NCBI GenBank assembly: GCA_023935145.1
Contig: CM043700.1
Location: forward strand, 143,244,828-143,308,827
Length of the DNA stretch: 64,000 bases
Source: Bretschneidera sinensis
Taxonomy: Eukaryota; Streptophyta; Magnoliopsida; Brassicales; Akaniaceae
Direction: 5' to 3'
Positions 23,511-37,679 of this stretch are shown in pieces. The translations under genes and the position numbers were made by a program. Numbering within the stretch: the stretch's first letter is position 1; each line of letters starts with the position of its first letter. The notes beneath the pieces were generated by a model. The model was not told the origin of the DNA and did not search any database. It saw only the letters and a list, made by a program, of their open reading frames with translations.

Positions 23511-26500
23511 TCAGCTGACATAAGGTGGATCAATGGTAGCCCATTCGAAAACCTGCTCGTATTGAACCGCAGCGTTTTCCCATGTGAAATCCCTCTCCAT
23601 ACCTCTCCTCATCAATCCCTCCCAAGACGATTTATGGTCTCTGTAAGTCATGATAGCAACTCTTAATGCCTGTCAAAAATACCCAGTGATGATTAGAAAT
23701 GATGTGAGTTGAGATGCAAAAGAAACTTACTAAAAGCATAAAAAAAATGGAAAAGCACATTCACATAAACAGGAAATATGTAGCCTGTTTAATAATCAAA
23801 GTCTGTATTCGGGTTTCTCAACAAAATTAATTAAGCGGGTTGTGTTTCGGTTGACAAGAATCACACAATACCTATAACTTGACACAACCCATGAACCTGA
23901 ATTGCCACCCCTGCTTGCATGTACAAGAAATAGATAAAAGGTTGCAAATTTCAGTTGGTAGTGTCATTGGGAAAAAATTGTTGGCAAGCATGTCAGGCAA
24001 CTTTTGGTTAGCATGATAATTGGCTCAAGCTCGATGGAAAGTTTGGGTTTTTTTCGATGGCTAACATCAACACCTGAACACCTGTGAACGTTATAAGATT
24101 TTCAATCTAATAACAGTATTTTTTATTTTGTATAACCCGACTTGTTCCTTCAACAGTGATAGAAAGAAAAAATGAAAGTTGAAGAAGAAGAAAGGGGAAA
24201 TATTGAGTTTGGAAACTGAAGTAGAGTTTTGTATTCGGCTGGAACCAAAACCACCAAGGAAAATGAAACGCTTAAATAATGATTGGAAAAGTACATCCAT
24301 AATAACTTACCGCCAACATACTTTCTTTCGATAGTGGCGAGAAAGTCCACCTGCCAATGCATTCCGCAACAAAGTTATAACCAAAATATACCACATTACA
24401 TAGACAGCAAACATGCAATAGGCACTATTCCCATGCAGGTCTCAGAAAATACCATCTCTTGCCATCAGACAAAATTTTCTGAGAGGTTAATTTGATAACA
24501 TAATTTTCCATTAAGGACAAAAAACTCTTGGAAGAGGAACACATTGCTGCATTTCCTTGTTTAAATTATCTCATTAGATTAACTATCATTTATTAGTTTT
24601 TTTACTACATTCACACCCTTCATAGTTAATTTGTGTCCCATTTCTCACAGGAGAACTGCAGAGTAACTGAAATATGCTGTGCATTGCAAGCCTGAACTTG
24701 AAAAACTTTCCATTTTAATTTTGGGAAAGGAAATAAAGAACTAATAACTCCTGAGAGGCTGAGCTTTCCACTTTAGAAGATACTTTTGAAGGAACAATCA
24801 TAGCAGGAGAAAAGCTTAAGGACAAAACTACATACCCTGTACCTTCTTCATTGCCTTCTCGACCATATGGGTTGAAGTTCTCTACCGTATCCTGAAACAC
24901 AGAGGATTAGTGACATTTAATATTCAGGAGCCAAATAAATAAAAGATTCTTTAAAGTTCATTAATTTTTTAACTTACTCTAAGTCCTCCTGTAGCATGAA
25001 CTACTGGTACAGCTCCATATCTCATAGCATACAATTGGTTTAGCCCACAGGGTTCAAATCTTGAGGGCATCAGCAGTATGTCACAGCTGTTCATTCGAGA
25101 ACTTTAGTAAGTTATGGATATTACTAGCGACACATTAACAGCAAAATACAAAGTTCAATTACCCTGCAGTAATCTTATGTGAAATTGGAACATTAAATCC
25201 AACCCAACCCCGAAACTTTTCTCTGTAAGTTATCTCCATGGCTCTCATCCAGTCTTCAAACTGTAGGTCACCAGACCCAAGCATAACCTGAGACAAATGG
25301 AAGCTTTAGTTCCCTTGACCAAAAATGTAAGGTGGAGCCTATGGTGCCTTGGGGAAAAAGGCAATTTGCCTTGCCTATATCTTTTATGGTAAAATATCTA
25401 CTTTTGGTGGTAAAAGTAAAAAAAATATTGATGGTAAAAACGAAAAAAAAAAAAAAAACGATTTTACCACCAAAATTTTGTGTTTTACTATCATAACTAT
25501 GAACGTAACCACCAAAAGTATATTTTTACCATATAAGGCAAATTACCTTTTTTTTTTTTTGCAAAGACACCCTAGATACCACCAAAATGTAATTATACAA
25601 CTGTAACTAGAAACTATAGTGAAAGCGTATAGAGGCCATGCTGCACCACTTGAACTTAATCCTCGCAATTGCAAAGAACCAAATGCATGCCATGCTTCTG
25701 CTTACCAAGGATTCAGAAACTACTACTTCATCCTTAATCTTATCAGCCATCGGATTTTTTTTCTTTTCATCTTAGAGAAGGATGATTTGGTTTGACTATG
25801 TTACTCAGTGCTCACACAATTAAGTACAGTAAATATTATACAGAAATCTTAGGATTTGAAATTAATGTGAGGGAAGAATGGTAGCGGTCAGTAGAATAAT
25901 GATGTCTAATGGGCATGTCCTGGATAAGTGATGAAAGAAACAACAGCATAAACATGACTGAAGTCCTTCGAAAGGAAAGTTGGATTGAACTTCTTAAATT
26001 GAAACATGATCCACATATCAGGAAGACTCCCACACTATTTAAGTTTGAAAATCTCTTCCTTGAACGAAAAGATGTTTGTGGGATATATGAAAAAATTGCT
26101 TACGAATTGAATATCATCTTCCATAAGCTCTGGAGTTGCCAATCGGATCAGGTCGATGCCTTTCTGGTAGTCCAGTCTCCCAATAAATCCAATCTACAAA
26201 GTCCAACTCATATCAAAAACTATAGGAGGGAATAGATCTTTTCCACCAAGGAATTACACTAACAGAAACTGATATCTTACCAATGGACATTCAGGCCTAA
26301 CAGGAAGACCTAATCCTTTCTGCAAAGTGATCTTGCACTGAACCTGCACTTTTGAAACAAATGGGATAAGAATAAGAGGCAATGATGCTTCAAAAGACCA
26401 GGTTCTTAATACATAAGCTTAAGCACCTTCCCAGACAGATCATCAGCAGAGTAATGGAAGGCAATATGTTCATCCTTAGATGGGTCCCATTCGGCAACAT

Positions 26501-29500
26501 CAATGCCGTTTGTAATTCCTGATATAGTAAGATATGTTAGAAGGCTTCAAGCATCAAAGTGCATGCATTAACATGGATATGCAGTTTCTTCTTGAAAATA
26601 TTATAAAATTCATTGGACACTAAAGCATGTCCCGAAATTACCCCCTAATGACCACCAGGACTATATCTTTGAAGCACGATATATTCTTGTCTAATTTTCA
26701 TAACATTCAGAACTTTTGCGTATATTTGGCAGTTCAAGACTTCTATATTTCACCAAACAATAGCCCCTAAAAGGTCAAGCCCTGGTCACCACGCCCAAAA
26801 CGCATACCATTTAGAACACTCTTTCGACTTCTCAATAGATCCTGTAAACCATATCCACCTTCAATGGTGGTTATTTCCCATGCATAACCCTGCAATTGAA
26901 AAACGTAATATTAGAAAAAAAATGTAGCATACAAGAAATAAAGCTTTTGTACTTTGCGTAGTGAAATCTAACCTTGCTACAACAAGCGTTAACAATTCAT
27001 AAATAGATCATCGTTACAGATTTCCAAACAGTAAACACACCAAAGTAGGAAGATGATATGTAATTTTAATTACCTTGCTCACTGTAAGTATCCGATCAGC
27101 TGTTACTATTGCACCCTTCAATATATTGACAGCTTCACCTGTGTCAAGAGCATGCGCCCTTGCCCATGTCGGAAATACCCATTCCAGCGCTCTATACCAC
27201 TCCGGAGGCAACCCCAAATTCTTATAAGTCACTGCCGGCTCCACTCCCTTGCATGGTACAAGTCATATATATTAGTATTGCAGATTTGTACTTCCATAAT
27301 TTCATTACATGAGAATTCATCTCACGAATCTTATGGACTGCGAGAGCCTCGAAGGCAGAATTATTTATATGGACATATAGATGTTCCTATATGTACTTCA
27401 AAACAAATTAGAGACAAAAAACAAAATAAAAGGGTCAGTCGTGAAGAAAACATCTACCTGATGTGCCAGGTTGTGGATTACAAGGATGCATCTGGCATTC
27501 TTGTAAACTCCATATGGACGATACTTTGCTGCCAAAAGTCTGCAACCACAGGACATGTAACATTTAAGCCACCCACAAATAAATATAAGCCAGCAAAAAA
27601 AACACGCAACCAAAAGTGGTGATGAGCAGACAAACCACTTACACTGGTACAAGGCCAGCATGCCAGTCATTGACTAGGAACAGGCATTTCTCTCCATAGG
27701 TAAACCCTCCAAGTGGAAGCACCAGTGGAGCTTCACATGCTGCATGGCAAAGTAAAGTGAACCGAAACTGTAGAACAAATGAGACGAGATTTCTCATTAT
27801 TACTACATAAAATATTTAATTTTATCAGTTTGTAGTTCTCAAGAAAATCATAAACCTACCTGATTATCACCAAAAGCACCATGACTATCACCATAAGGAT
27901 TTCCAGGTCTATGGTACGAAGGGTGGTCCACAAATACCTAAAAATGAGGGGAAAAGAACTGGTCACTATCGCAAAGCTTCACCTAGTCCAACAATGTTGC
28001 TAAGAGGTCAATGACCTATAACTTTTTGACCAACTTTCTACATAATTCTTCTGTAAGGTACTTTCAGATAATGTAATTATCCAAGTACAATACATATTAA
28101 GCAACAAGCATGAACATATTCTCACCCAATCAACACCACCTCTATATTCGTGGAAGAAGGCCACTTCCTGCAACCCCCCAAAGCAATATATCTTGATCTG
28201 ACGATCAAGATCAGCAGCACCAGCAAAAATCTTGTCTGCAGGAGTACCATACTGGTATCTAGGAGAAACAACCATCACACGGTGTCCACGGGCAGCTAGT
28301 GCAATAGGTAAAGAAGCACAAACATCTCCTAGTCCACCTGTCTTTGAATAAGGGGCTGCTTCAGAAGTAACAAAAACAATATTGTGGGTTACTCTGGTTT
28401 GTTCATTATCTTCTCCTTTGATGGCCTCAGTTTTCTCTACCTCATCAATAGTTCCATCTTTATGAGAGCCAATGACTTCATGATCACCTGTAGCTCAAGG
28501 TTTATAAGAGTAGCAGTCAGCTCATTGTATTTTATTATCCACAATAATTAGAAATTAAAAAAATAATTACTACTTGATTTAAGATAGAAGGTAAAATTAA
28601 ACTTGTAAAGCCAGAAGACTAGAAAATTCAAAGCAAATCTGGGAACATCTTCGCAAAAGATCAAGAACAAACCAATGCCAGGAAAGCTCAAGCGTTATTA
28701 ATTGGGATGATAATGCCTATTCACGTGAGTAGGTAGAAGTTATGGTTCAGAACAATCATTTCTTGAAGATCTTGGGTCGTGTATTAGCAGATCAAGCAAT
28801 TAAATAATACAGTTCCCCTACATTTGAACACCAAGTACAGAATTACAGCTGCTAAGCTCCTCCAAGCTACTTGCACATTGACTAAGTGCTATGTGAGTAT
28901 GTCCATATTAGTAGAGAAACAATTCTGCTTTATGATCTCAAAATATATTAATATAAAAATATAAAATTAATTTCATATTAGATAAAGTTATCAAAGTAAT
29001 AAAGTAATCCCACTTGATCTTTCTCCACCTATATAATAACTGCTTACACATACTAATAACAAAAAGAAAATATGGAAAAGGTTATACCAATCACTAAAGA
29101 AAACCCTACAGTTAAATGGAGTATGTTCTCAAGGAGACACGGTTCTGTTCCATTGCATACATTAAAGATAGTAACAACAAATTTAAATATTCACTAAAAA
29201 AAATCAAAATTAAGAGGGTGTGGTGTTGTTGAAACATACCGGGCTGAGGAATCAAGTGAAGCCCATAAGCATAGCCAGAACCATCCGTCTCTGTGCCCAA
29301 TATGAGACCCTTATCATCCTCTTTATCATCTTCAACAGCATTAAGCCCATCTCTTGAATTTTTATCAATCGCATCTTCACTGCTACCTTTAACTGATCTT
29401 CTAAGCAACAAAGACCTCCCATTTCTGTTTATTCTATAGAAAGGAGCAAAAGTCACTTGCCTAATTGGCCCAATACTGTGATTTTGATTAAACTGTAATG

Positions 29501-29552
29501 AACCCAGAGATAATTTGAAGGAAATTACACGACTGATTTGTAGAGACTCCAT
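23511..29552 (-). CDS. SS1: Soluble starch synthase I, plastidial (15 exons, 649 aa)
   Basis: Exons, 5' to 3': 29552-29240, 28487-28126, 27937-27860, 27767-27643, 27539-27458, 27247-27074, 26889-26808, 26518-26427, 26343-26281, 26193-26104, 25287-25163, 25086-24978, 24891-24836, 24350-24311 and 23669-23511. The frame stays open through all 14 introns. The enzyme (GT5 family) adds glucose from ADP-glucose to alpha-1,4-glucan chains and makes short amylopectin chains in the plastid. The first ~100 residues are Ser/Arg-rich and fit a transit peptide. The ADP-glucose-binding motif is SKTGGLGDV; other signatures are [19 protein letters not shown]-type [38 protein letters not shown] and the SSI-specific [19 protein letters not shown]. 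It ends DPPYVS. Length and exon number match plant SSI. No defects were seen. Confidence 0.96.
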
Positions 29553-31412
29553 GTCTATGAGAGAGTTCCGAGAGAGGGAAAAAAGTAAGATCCAAGTCCA
29601 ATCAATTACAAAAAGAATCGTGAATAGTAGTTGAAAGAGCAAAGAAAATCTGAACTTTTTTATAAAAAAAAAAAGAAAGGAAAAAAGAAACTTGTGAGTT
29701 GTGAAAAAAGAAACAAAAATCTCTTCTTGGATTGATTTTTGTTGAGTGTTTTAAATGAGAGAAATGTCAAAGAAAAGAGAGAAGCGTGGGATCCGAAAAA
29801 ATCTTATTTTGTCCGAGTCAATAAAACATGCATGGTACAAGAGCCTATTTCGTCATTGAATCAAGAAAAAATATATCTTTTTCACTCATTTTCACGTCGC
29901 GGGGTGAATTCTTACCATGTATCTTTGACCTCCAATGGACAATAACTTTACATGAGATCCAGAAAAAGCGGCAAAGCCAAAAACATTTCAGACAGTGGAG
30001 CTTTTACTGACCACGGGTACAAAGCCGAGATCTTGCCACGTCATGATTAAGGTTTTTGCATTGGTGGGTTCCACGTGTCGATGCAAAATCTGAGTCCCTG
30101 CCATTTTCACCACTTTATCATTCGGATTCGTTAAGAGTTCCAAGTGCCCAACGATGTCGTATACTCGTTATGAGACATGAGACAGGAGACATGAGACATG
30201 AAACCCGTGGTGGGAAGTGGGCTAACTTTTTCTTGTTTATAAGGAGTGGCCAAGGCAGCAGGAGAGGGGGACTTAAACCATTGACCTTTAAGCCAGACTG
30301 TAGTAAGCTAGACTTGAGCCTTAACTTGAAACCCCACACCCTAAAAATGCATGGTTGTCCTCTTAATCTTAACGATTGAAATTCAAATAGTTTTAATTTT
30401 ATAGTATTTGTATTTTTTATCTGACTGAGAAAAGAGTGAAAAAAATTATAAAAAAGAAAATAAAAGAAATACTTGTCAACAAAACAGTAAAAAAATTGTG
30501 AATATTTAAAATTTTGAGGAGAGAAAAAAAAATAAAGACACTTGTCAGTATTGTAATAAAAAGAATGATATTTAATATATATATATATATATATACACAC
30601 ACATATAGAGAGAGAGAGACAGAGAGATTTTTTGTGTTTAATTTTTTTTTTCTGGTAATGAAAGTTGCTTTCCATTGAAAATATATATTTTTTAAATTTA
30701 ATCTATTTTTATCCTCAGTTTTTAGACAATTTTTTTTTTTGTTTTCAATAGTTAAACACAATTTCATTTTTTTATTACATATAAAAATGAAAACAAACGA
30801 TGTCGAATATGTTTTTTAAAACCAAATACGCCATGTAGACTAATAGGGTTTTCCTTTGCTAATATCTCCCTATCACTTTGGCTCTGATTGATAGACGGAA
30901 AAGTGTGAAGAAATAAAAGGAAGAGATGATGGAATAATAAAATGATTGATATCTTTAATGATAAAAAAAAAGTAAGAGAAAGAAAAATATCAAAACAAAA
31001 TTAATTTGTCTTTGATTGTGATTTGTTCACGTAAAATAAAATACCAATCATCCCACTTTTTTTTTTCTCTTATTATTTTAATCAAACGATAAAAATTTCA
31101 CTTTTTTCTCCTCGATCTCTCTCTTCCATTCTCTTAAATTTCTCTCTAACAATCATAAACTTATAGGTGAAGCAGCATGTTCCCGTTCCACTTTAGCAAT
31201 TCTCAAACTTTGATTGAATCCACTCAAACTGTTATTGATATCATACACCCATCTTAAGACATCAATACAATGGCAAATCAAAAACATCATAAAAAAGTGC
31301 CAACGATTATCAGTTCATAAACTTCAATAAGAAAACAAAAATAAATTACAACATATTAACAAATGACCATGTCCATTAATAAACACATCATAAAACGGTA
31401 ATGCAACACAAA
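29553..31412. other. Starch synthase I promoter side and IQD 3' flank
   Basis: The first part (29553-30100) is the likely upstream region of the starch synthase gene. A small direct repeat GAGACATGAGAC occurs near 30172-30202. A compound TA/CA/GA microsatellite lies at about 30575-30625. The remainder is AT-rich without a gene I can support. Confidence 0.4.
30575..30625. repeat. Compound (TA)n-(CA)n-(GA)n microsatellite
   Basis: A run of AT units passes into ACACACACA and then into GAGAGAGAGA. It is intergenic and likely length-variable. Confidence 0.8.
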
Positions 31413-34400
31413 TCAACCAAAATCATGTCTCCAACCTTGACCACCACCAAGAGGCAACCTCCAATCTTCCGCATAATCTGGGCTGCACCCTGTTGCAACC
31501 CGTTTAGCCAGGAAATGCTTCCCATTATTTTTTGGGCTTGGACTCCTTGGGACCTGATAGGTAGTTGTTCCTCCACCCGAGCTCGATGAGTCAAAACCTG
31601 ACCCAATAATTGACCCTCTCATGGTCGATGGGTTCCTTTGGGGCAAATATGGGCCACGTTGGTTAACTGAACCTGGACTTCTCACCTTAGCCTTTGCAGA
31701 TTGGGTTGGGGACATGTAGCTCGGTTGTCGTTGTTGTGGCCGAGTTGGGTATGGGCTTGAGTCCGTATTTGAATGGCCCAGACGGGGTGGTGTGATCATG
31801 CCCATTTCAACTGTTTTCTCCGACATGTCATCAGTTGTGGTGGTGGTTTCAGTGGTGACAAGTGTCATATAAGAAGCATCATGTGGTCCTAAGTGAGGGG
31901 CATGGTATGGTTGTGATGACATCCAACGCTCGAGCCAGTTCCAACCCCATTGGGCCTTTCTTTGATCATGAAGATAGAACCCAATCTCTTTGCCATATGG
32001 ATTGTCAGGTTGTAACGGTGGTTGATTTTTTTGTTGTTGCTGCTGCTGTTGCAATAATACAAGTTAATTTAATCAGCGTCAGTTTTATACGCAGAATCAA
32101 GCTCCTTTTAAATAATTGAGGAAAGTTTTTCTCCGGCACAATATAGTATCACGTTAATATTATAAATTGCGTGATATACATTATTGTTGTATTAGAGAAA
32201 ATATCTTCTCCAATTATTAAAAAGATTATCACTCTTAATATCATTTTCATTCTCTCTTCTCGTGACATTATTGAATAATTTTTTTAAAAAAATAATAAAC
32301 ATCTTGATGAGTATTATTCTATGTGTTTCTTAGATAAACTATAAAAAAATATGCCTAGAAATGAGAAATTCTTGAATAAAACTAATCTAACTAGTCATCT
32401 TTATATTTGTTCAATCACAATAAAAAAAATGTTAGCCAGATAAGGATAACAAATGGTTATCATTAACTTTTTTCAAATAAACCTATAATTAACATTGTTC
32501 AAAGTTACTATGAATACTCTTTTAGAGCTTACTTATGTCGTAATTGAATGCAGTTAAAAATAATATATTAAGCTTGTTTTAACAAAAACTTATCTTAAAA
32601 AAATAACATAAAAGAATTATTTTGCGACGTAAACAATTGAATACTTTTTAGAGCTTACTTATGTTAGTTTTATATGTAACGATTTCTCTTCCTTTCTCCG
32701 CGTGTGAATGTGAGATTATTAAATAAATTCTGAAAAAAAAATTAAATGGAAACCAAAGAATCTATTTAAGAAAACAGAGCTGACCAACCTGGTAGGTGTA
32801 AGCATAAGCAAGGGCTCTTTCTCTTTTCATGACAGCATCATGTTTCTTTGAAGCACTTTCTTGGATTTTCTCAGAGCTTTGATGCCTACCATCCCAACTT
32901 TCTTCATACTTCTTTAATGGACTTTTGAGCTTTTGCGCATCTTTTTCTTCATCGTCTTCTTCTTTATCAACTTTCTTCCAAAGCTTCTCATGAGCCAATT
33001 GAAGCCTACGTGCTCTTACTCTTGCCTGCACGCGCACTAGTGCTTGCATGCACCGCATTGTCATTTGTGCTTGTTTTCGCACATTATGGCCTCTCACTAG
33101 TGCTTGTAGTCTCACCAATCCCTTCAAAGCACGCAAAGCTCGCCGAGCCTACATTAATCAATCAGACAATGTAGTCTCAATGACATGGCTAAATTTACAT
33201 TAATTTGTTATTAAAATTCACATCTCGAATTCATGATTGCTTAATGAACAGAGAAGTATCTTTTCCAATGCTTCAAAACAGGCAGAGCAACAGGGCTAAA
33301 TTTACATTGGTTTTTATTTATACCCAAATCGAAGAAGAAGGTATCCTAGCAATGTTCCAAAACACTGTTTATTTTCTTAATTAAAGTAATTACAGCTATC
33401 AATCAAGCTAAATTGACAAGAAACACTTAGGAAAATTTTAATTTATCAATCAATCTAATATTTAATTTTAATGAGGTTATTTCTTGGTAGGGGTATGCCA
33501 AACTCTAACATAACAGGTAGTTTCTAAAAAAATGTTATTTCAATCTATTTTCTTATTTTTGTTACTTAAATTAACAATTAAAGTTTACACAAACAAAAAC
33601 CGTTTAATGTTTAATAAAACAATTTTAATTTCAGTTTTTAATTGTCAAAATGAATTTTGATCAAACAAATGCAATAGAGTTAAAATTTGTGTGTGTTTTG
33701 GTAAAACAATTACCAAATTGGTTTTAGGTTAAATTTTACTTTTAAAAAATTGTTTTTCAACTTTTAATTCGTTTCTGAAAAATCTATTTTTTTGAAGTAT
33801 TTGACTTCTTTTTTTTAAAAAACAGAAACCATTTTAAAAGCTAAGGAAACATATTATGAAAGAGGTAAATTGAATAAACACCGGCTAACATGAACTAAAT
33901 TAAAATAAACCCCAAACACAAAATATGATGGTAAAATTTAATTTTTAACATGAGAATTAAAGAGAAAGCGTGGTGTTACTAGATAGCCTCTGTAATATGA
34001 TTGAATGAGGATTGCAGCATCTTCTTCCTTAGAGTACTGACGCCTATAACCAGCCAATCTGACAACTTTGGCCGCTGCTTGAGCTGCTGCAACGGCAGCT
34101 TCTGCGGCCGCAGCAGTTGCCATAGCCATAGCAATGGCATGATTTCTGTCCTCAGTCACTGGAGTCGACATGGTACTCTCATCATAATTTGTAATGTCCG
34201 GAGAACTCTCTGCAGGGAAATGTTCAAATGATACAACCTCCGGGGTCTCATGTTGCCACGTCGCTGCATTAAAATTGTCTCCCTGCATTATTTGCTTAAT
34301 TAGTGTTAAAACACAAAGTTTTTAAACATAATACTGCTAATTATTGTGTCATACTAGTGACAACTTAACAATTATCAAAACAAGAAGATTTGATTACAAT

Positions 34401-35246
34401 GTCACTAAAAAAAACAAATAGTTTTCCTATTAATTAGCAAATTATGCAAATTTTTAACGAAATATATGAGTTTTCAACTCAATTAATTCTGTATGTAAGA
34501 ATTAAAACTCGAAATAAATTCAACATATAATGCAAACACATTTAATTGCTTATATTAGTATTAGTAATATATATATATTAAGATGTTTTTTTGTTGTTAC
34601 TCTAATGACAAAATTAACAATTATCACAATAAGATTTCAATGTAATTTATAAAATAATTTCTTTCTTTTTAACTAGTTAATAAAGTCACACAAAGATTTT
34701 TATCCTTTTTTTCTTTCCTTTTGTAGCATACATGATGGAGATCTAACATGTCAAGCATGTGATAACCAAGATGGATGATGTGATAGCTTTAGGTGTCATG
34801 ATAATAAACTGTCAGGAGGTCTGCAGCATTATTAAGGTCATCTTGATATGTAAGGGGACCATATGCCCCTTTATGTGTTCATGGCCCTAAATTAATACAA
34901 TAAAATGCCAAAGACCGCTCTAAAAAATAAGAAGAAGAAGAAAATGTCAATGACCATATATATATATAGAGCAAATGTGAGATGTGCAATATTGCTCCAC
35001 AAGTAAAATCCATAAGGTTTGTATTATATGCTCGGGATTTAGGTATAGCATGAAAATGAAATCTAATTAAGAATGCAAATAAGTAAGAAAAGTAATCCAA
35101 AAGCCTCTAATTGCTTATTAACAAAGCAATTAAAAAGTTTTTTTTAATATGTAGGAATTAATTACCTTTTTCTCCGGCAAATCCTTAGCAGATGATCTGA
35201 ACACCTTCTTCACCGAAGAAAACCAACCGCTCCCTTTCTTCCCCAT
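31413..35246 (-). CDS. IQD: IQ67-domain (IQD) calmodulin-binding protein (4 exons, 458 aa)
   Basis: Exons: 35246-35166 (27 codons), 34282-33980 (101), 33148-32789 (120) and 32045-31413 (210 plus TGA). The start [16 protein letters not shown] is the usual basic IQD N terminus. The IQ67 region begins [13 protein letters not shown] at the end of exon 2 and continues across a phase-0 intron into [20 protein letters not shown], with further IQ-like repeats ([13 protein letters not shown]). This intron position inside the IQ67 domain is a family hallmark. The C-terminal exon holds the [10 protein letters not shown] motif and a DUF4005-like tail ([19 protein letters not shown]). An alanine-rich stretch precedes the IQ motif. 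IQD proteins bind calmodulin and mostly associate with microtubules, plasma membrane or nucleus. The acceptor of exon 4 falls in consecutive CAG triplets, so the exact start of that exon is uncertain by one or two glutamines. Confidence 0.93.
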
Positions 35247-35780
35247 CTCCAGTGAAACGGTGAGCTTTATGTTCAGTAGCAAAATTACAGGCATGCCAAA
35301 ACGTAGAAATTGCATTCGCAAATTAAACACCATATCAAAAACAAAATCACAAATTAAGTTAATTAACCACTGAAAAACAAAATTTCAAGCCGCAGAATTA
35401 ATGCAGAAAACTATTAAGGATCCAGAACATGATCGATTGGGATTAAACAAAAAAAAGAAGATGACGTTTGGATCAAACCTGCGATGTGAGTGAGATGAAA
35501 TCGTATCGCTTGCAGAATTGAGTTCTCACATCTTCTATATCTCTCTAACATTTCACATTAATTACATACATTTCGAATAGATCTCTGTTTATGAAAAATG
35601 GAAATAGTAGCGACCAAAGAGAGAGGAAGATGGGGAGAGAAAGTGGTTGTTGAGTGTGTGTGAGAGAGAGTAGTAACTGCAGACCCGCGCAATCGCCGTT
35701 CGTATTTATCAAATTCACGGGGGCTACCTCGCGGTATATGATACAGTTGGTATGGGTCCAATAAGATTTTGACACGTCAC
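35247..35780 (-). promoter_or_regulatory. Probable 5' leader and promoter region of the IQD gene
   Basis: On the minus strand there is a CT/CA-rich block (ACTCTCTCTCACACACACTC at about 35648-35672) typical of plant leaders, and a possible donor CGCAG|GTTTGA near 35480, so a 5' UTR intron is possible. The exact transcription start is not resolved. Confidence 0.35.
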
Positions 35781-37640
35781 CTAGAGACCTCTCTAGCACG
35801 GCTTTTGTAGAACCTAGCATTGTCTAGCAACGTCTTTTTCTTCTTTTGTTTTTTTTTTTATTGAAAAGACGTTGGAAACTTGGAAGGGCTAACGTCTTTT
35901 TCAAAAATTATTCATCAGATTAAGTTTAATGTTTTAAATCAATTAAAAATTTTTTTTAGTTATTTTATAGAATTTTATTGATTATCGTCAAAAAAATGTT
36001 ATCAGTAAAAAAATTTAAAATTATTAATAAAATTTTAAAAGAATTTAAAATATTTAATTAAATAAAAAATTCTTTTTCTTTTGAAGATAATTACAAAAAA
36101 TATATGACCACAAGATAAAAATATATTTTAAAATAAAATATTGTTTATATTCAATGTGATAAATTTAGAATTAAAAAAAATAAACAATTGTGTGTAAGCT
36201 TTAATCCAAAGTTGTCAGAATCCACACACTATGAGCACGAATGTTGACACTCGTTTGATGACAAAAATGTCAATTCGATGATTGTGGGCTCATATGCTTG
36301 CAGTGAGCACAGATTATTTGAAATTTTCTTTTGAATAATTTGTCTTAATATCTTAATTTGTATATAATTGTTCACTAAAAATAAAATATACGCTTAATTG
36401 TGCAGAGATTGATCAAATTAAAGTGCAATATTTTTTTGATATATTAATTAAAAATGGATATAAATTCAAATTATTATATTATATCATGGAGTTATCATTC
36501 TTTTTGTATTTTCCATCGATGAAAAATTGAGATTTAAAAATTTAAATGCTTTATTTCTTTCTTACCTTTAATAACAAATTATTTTTCTTTCTTTTTCTAA
36601 GAATCACTAACTACTTTAGAATTAAAATTTGATTATAAAATTTAAATGAACTATTCATTTAATTTATTTTTTAAATCGAGTATAGTGAAAAAAATTATCA
36701 AATACTAGGTATTTTCAAAACTTTTTTGAGTTGGATTTTGCCTCGCAACCTAACAATCACTTTGATGTCTTTCGTTAAAGAAATTTAAGTTTAATCCATC
36801 TCTCAAACTTTCCTTTTCAAAATATAGTATGAATATTCTTTCGTTTAAAACAAAATGAACAGACGTACATCATTTGGTCCAACTATTGAAAATGGTCTTA
36901 ATACCATTTCCGTTAGACACAATACAACTTGTTGTGGTATAAATTAAGGAAAATGAACTATTTATCTCATATAATTGAGAAGAGAGAGCTTATAACTTAT
37001 AAAATAAATGGTCAATTCATTTCGCACTTTTTAAAATAAAAACATTTGTCTCAATAAATCAAAATCATTAAACAATTAGGTTAAATATCATTCTCAATAA
37101 GAATTTTCCATCTTACATTGTTGAGAAACCGAAAGAACTTACGGCTTCTCAAATGAGTCATATTGGAAGAGTAATTTTTAAAATATAAGTAAAGAAAAAA
37201 AGAAAAAAAAAAGGAAGGGTAAGCGAGCTTACTTCGTGAATAATAATGTCTCAATCATGGAACCTGCTCGGAGGGTAAAGCAGTTGTCTACCGTATTAAT
37301 ACCTTTTACTTGCTGTGCTGGAATATTTATTTTTATCAACCGTGCGGTTCGGATCCAACTTTTAGTTGGGGTTTTAATTAAAAGAGAAAAATATAAAAAA
37401 GAGTTTAGCTAAATAGTTTGATGGCCCGCTGCTTGCATCAAAAGGAAATTTGAAGCAAGAGTAAGGGATATATATTTGCAAGAGAAAATTGTTGTGTACC
37501 ATCTTTAATGGTGAAAATTGCGTTTGGTGACAAGCACTTTTCAACAAATTTATGTTGTTGTTCGTTTCTTTATAACGGGGACCTAACTTATTGATGTCCG
37601 TGTATCATAAGGTACAGTTGAAATATATTGGGATAGAAAC
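35781..37640. other. AT-rich intergenic DNA, no gene seen
   Basis: Long stretches of A/T with no reading frame of note. No terminal repeats or coding remnants of a mobile element were recognised here. Confidence 0.4.
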
Positions 37641-37679
37641 AGTCAAACAGCTGGTTTTATTTTTGGTTTACACTTTTGT

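Noticed and set aside
30118..30767. Two minus-strand frames of 116-185 codons between SSI and IQD
   Set aside because: They run through a microsatellite and poly-A/T runs (strings of Tyr-Ile and Phe); no homology pattern or splice context.
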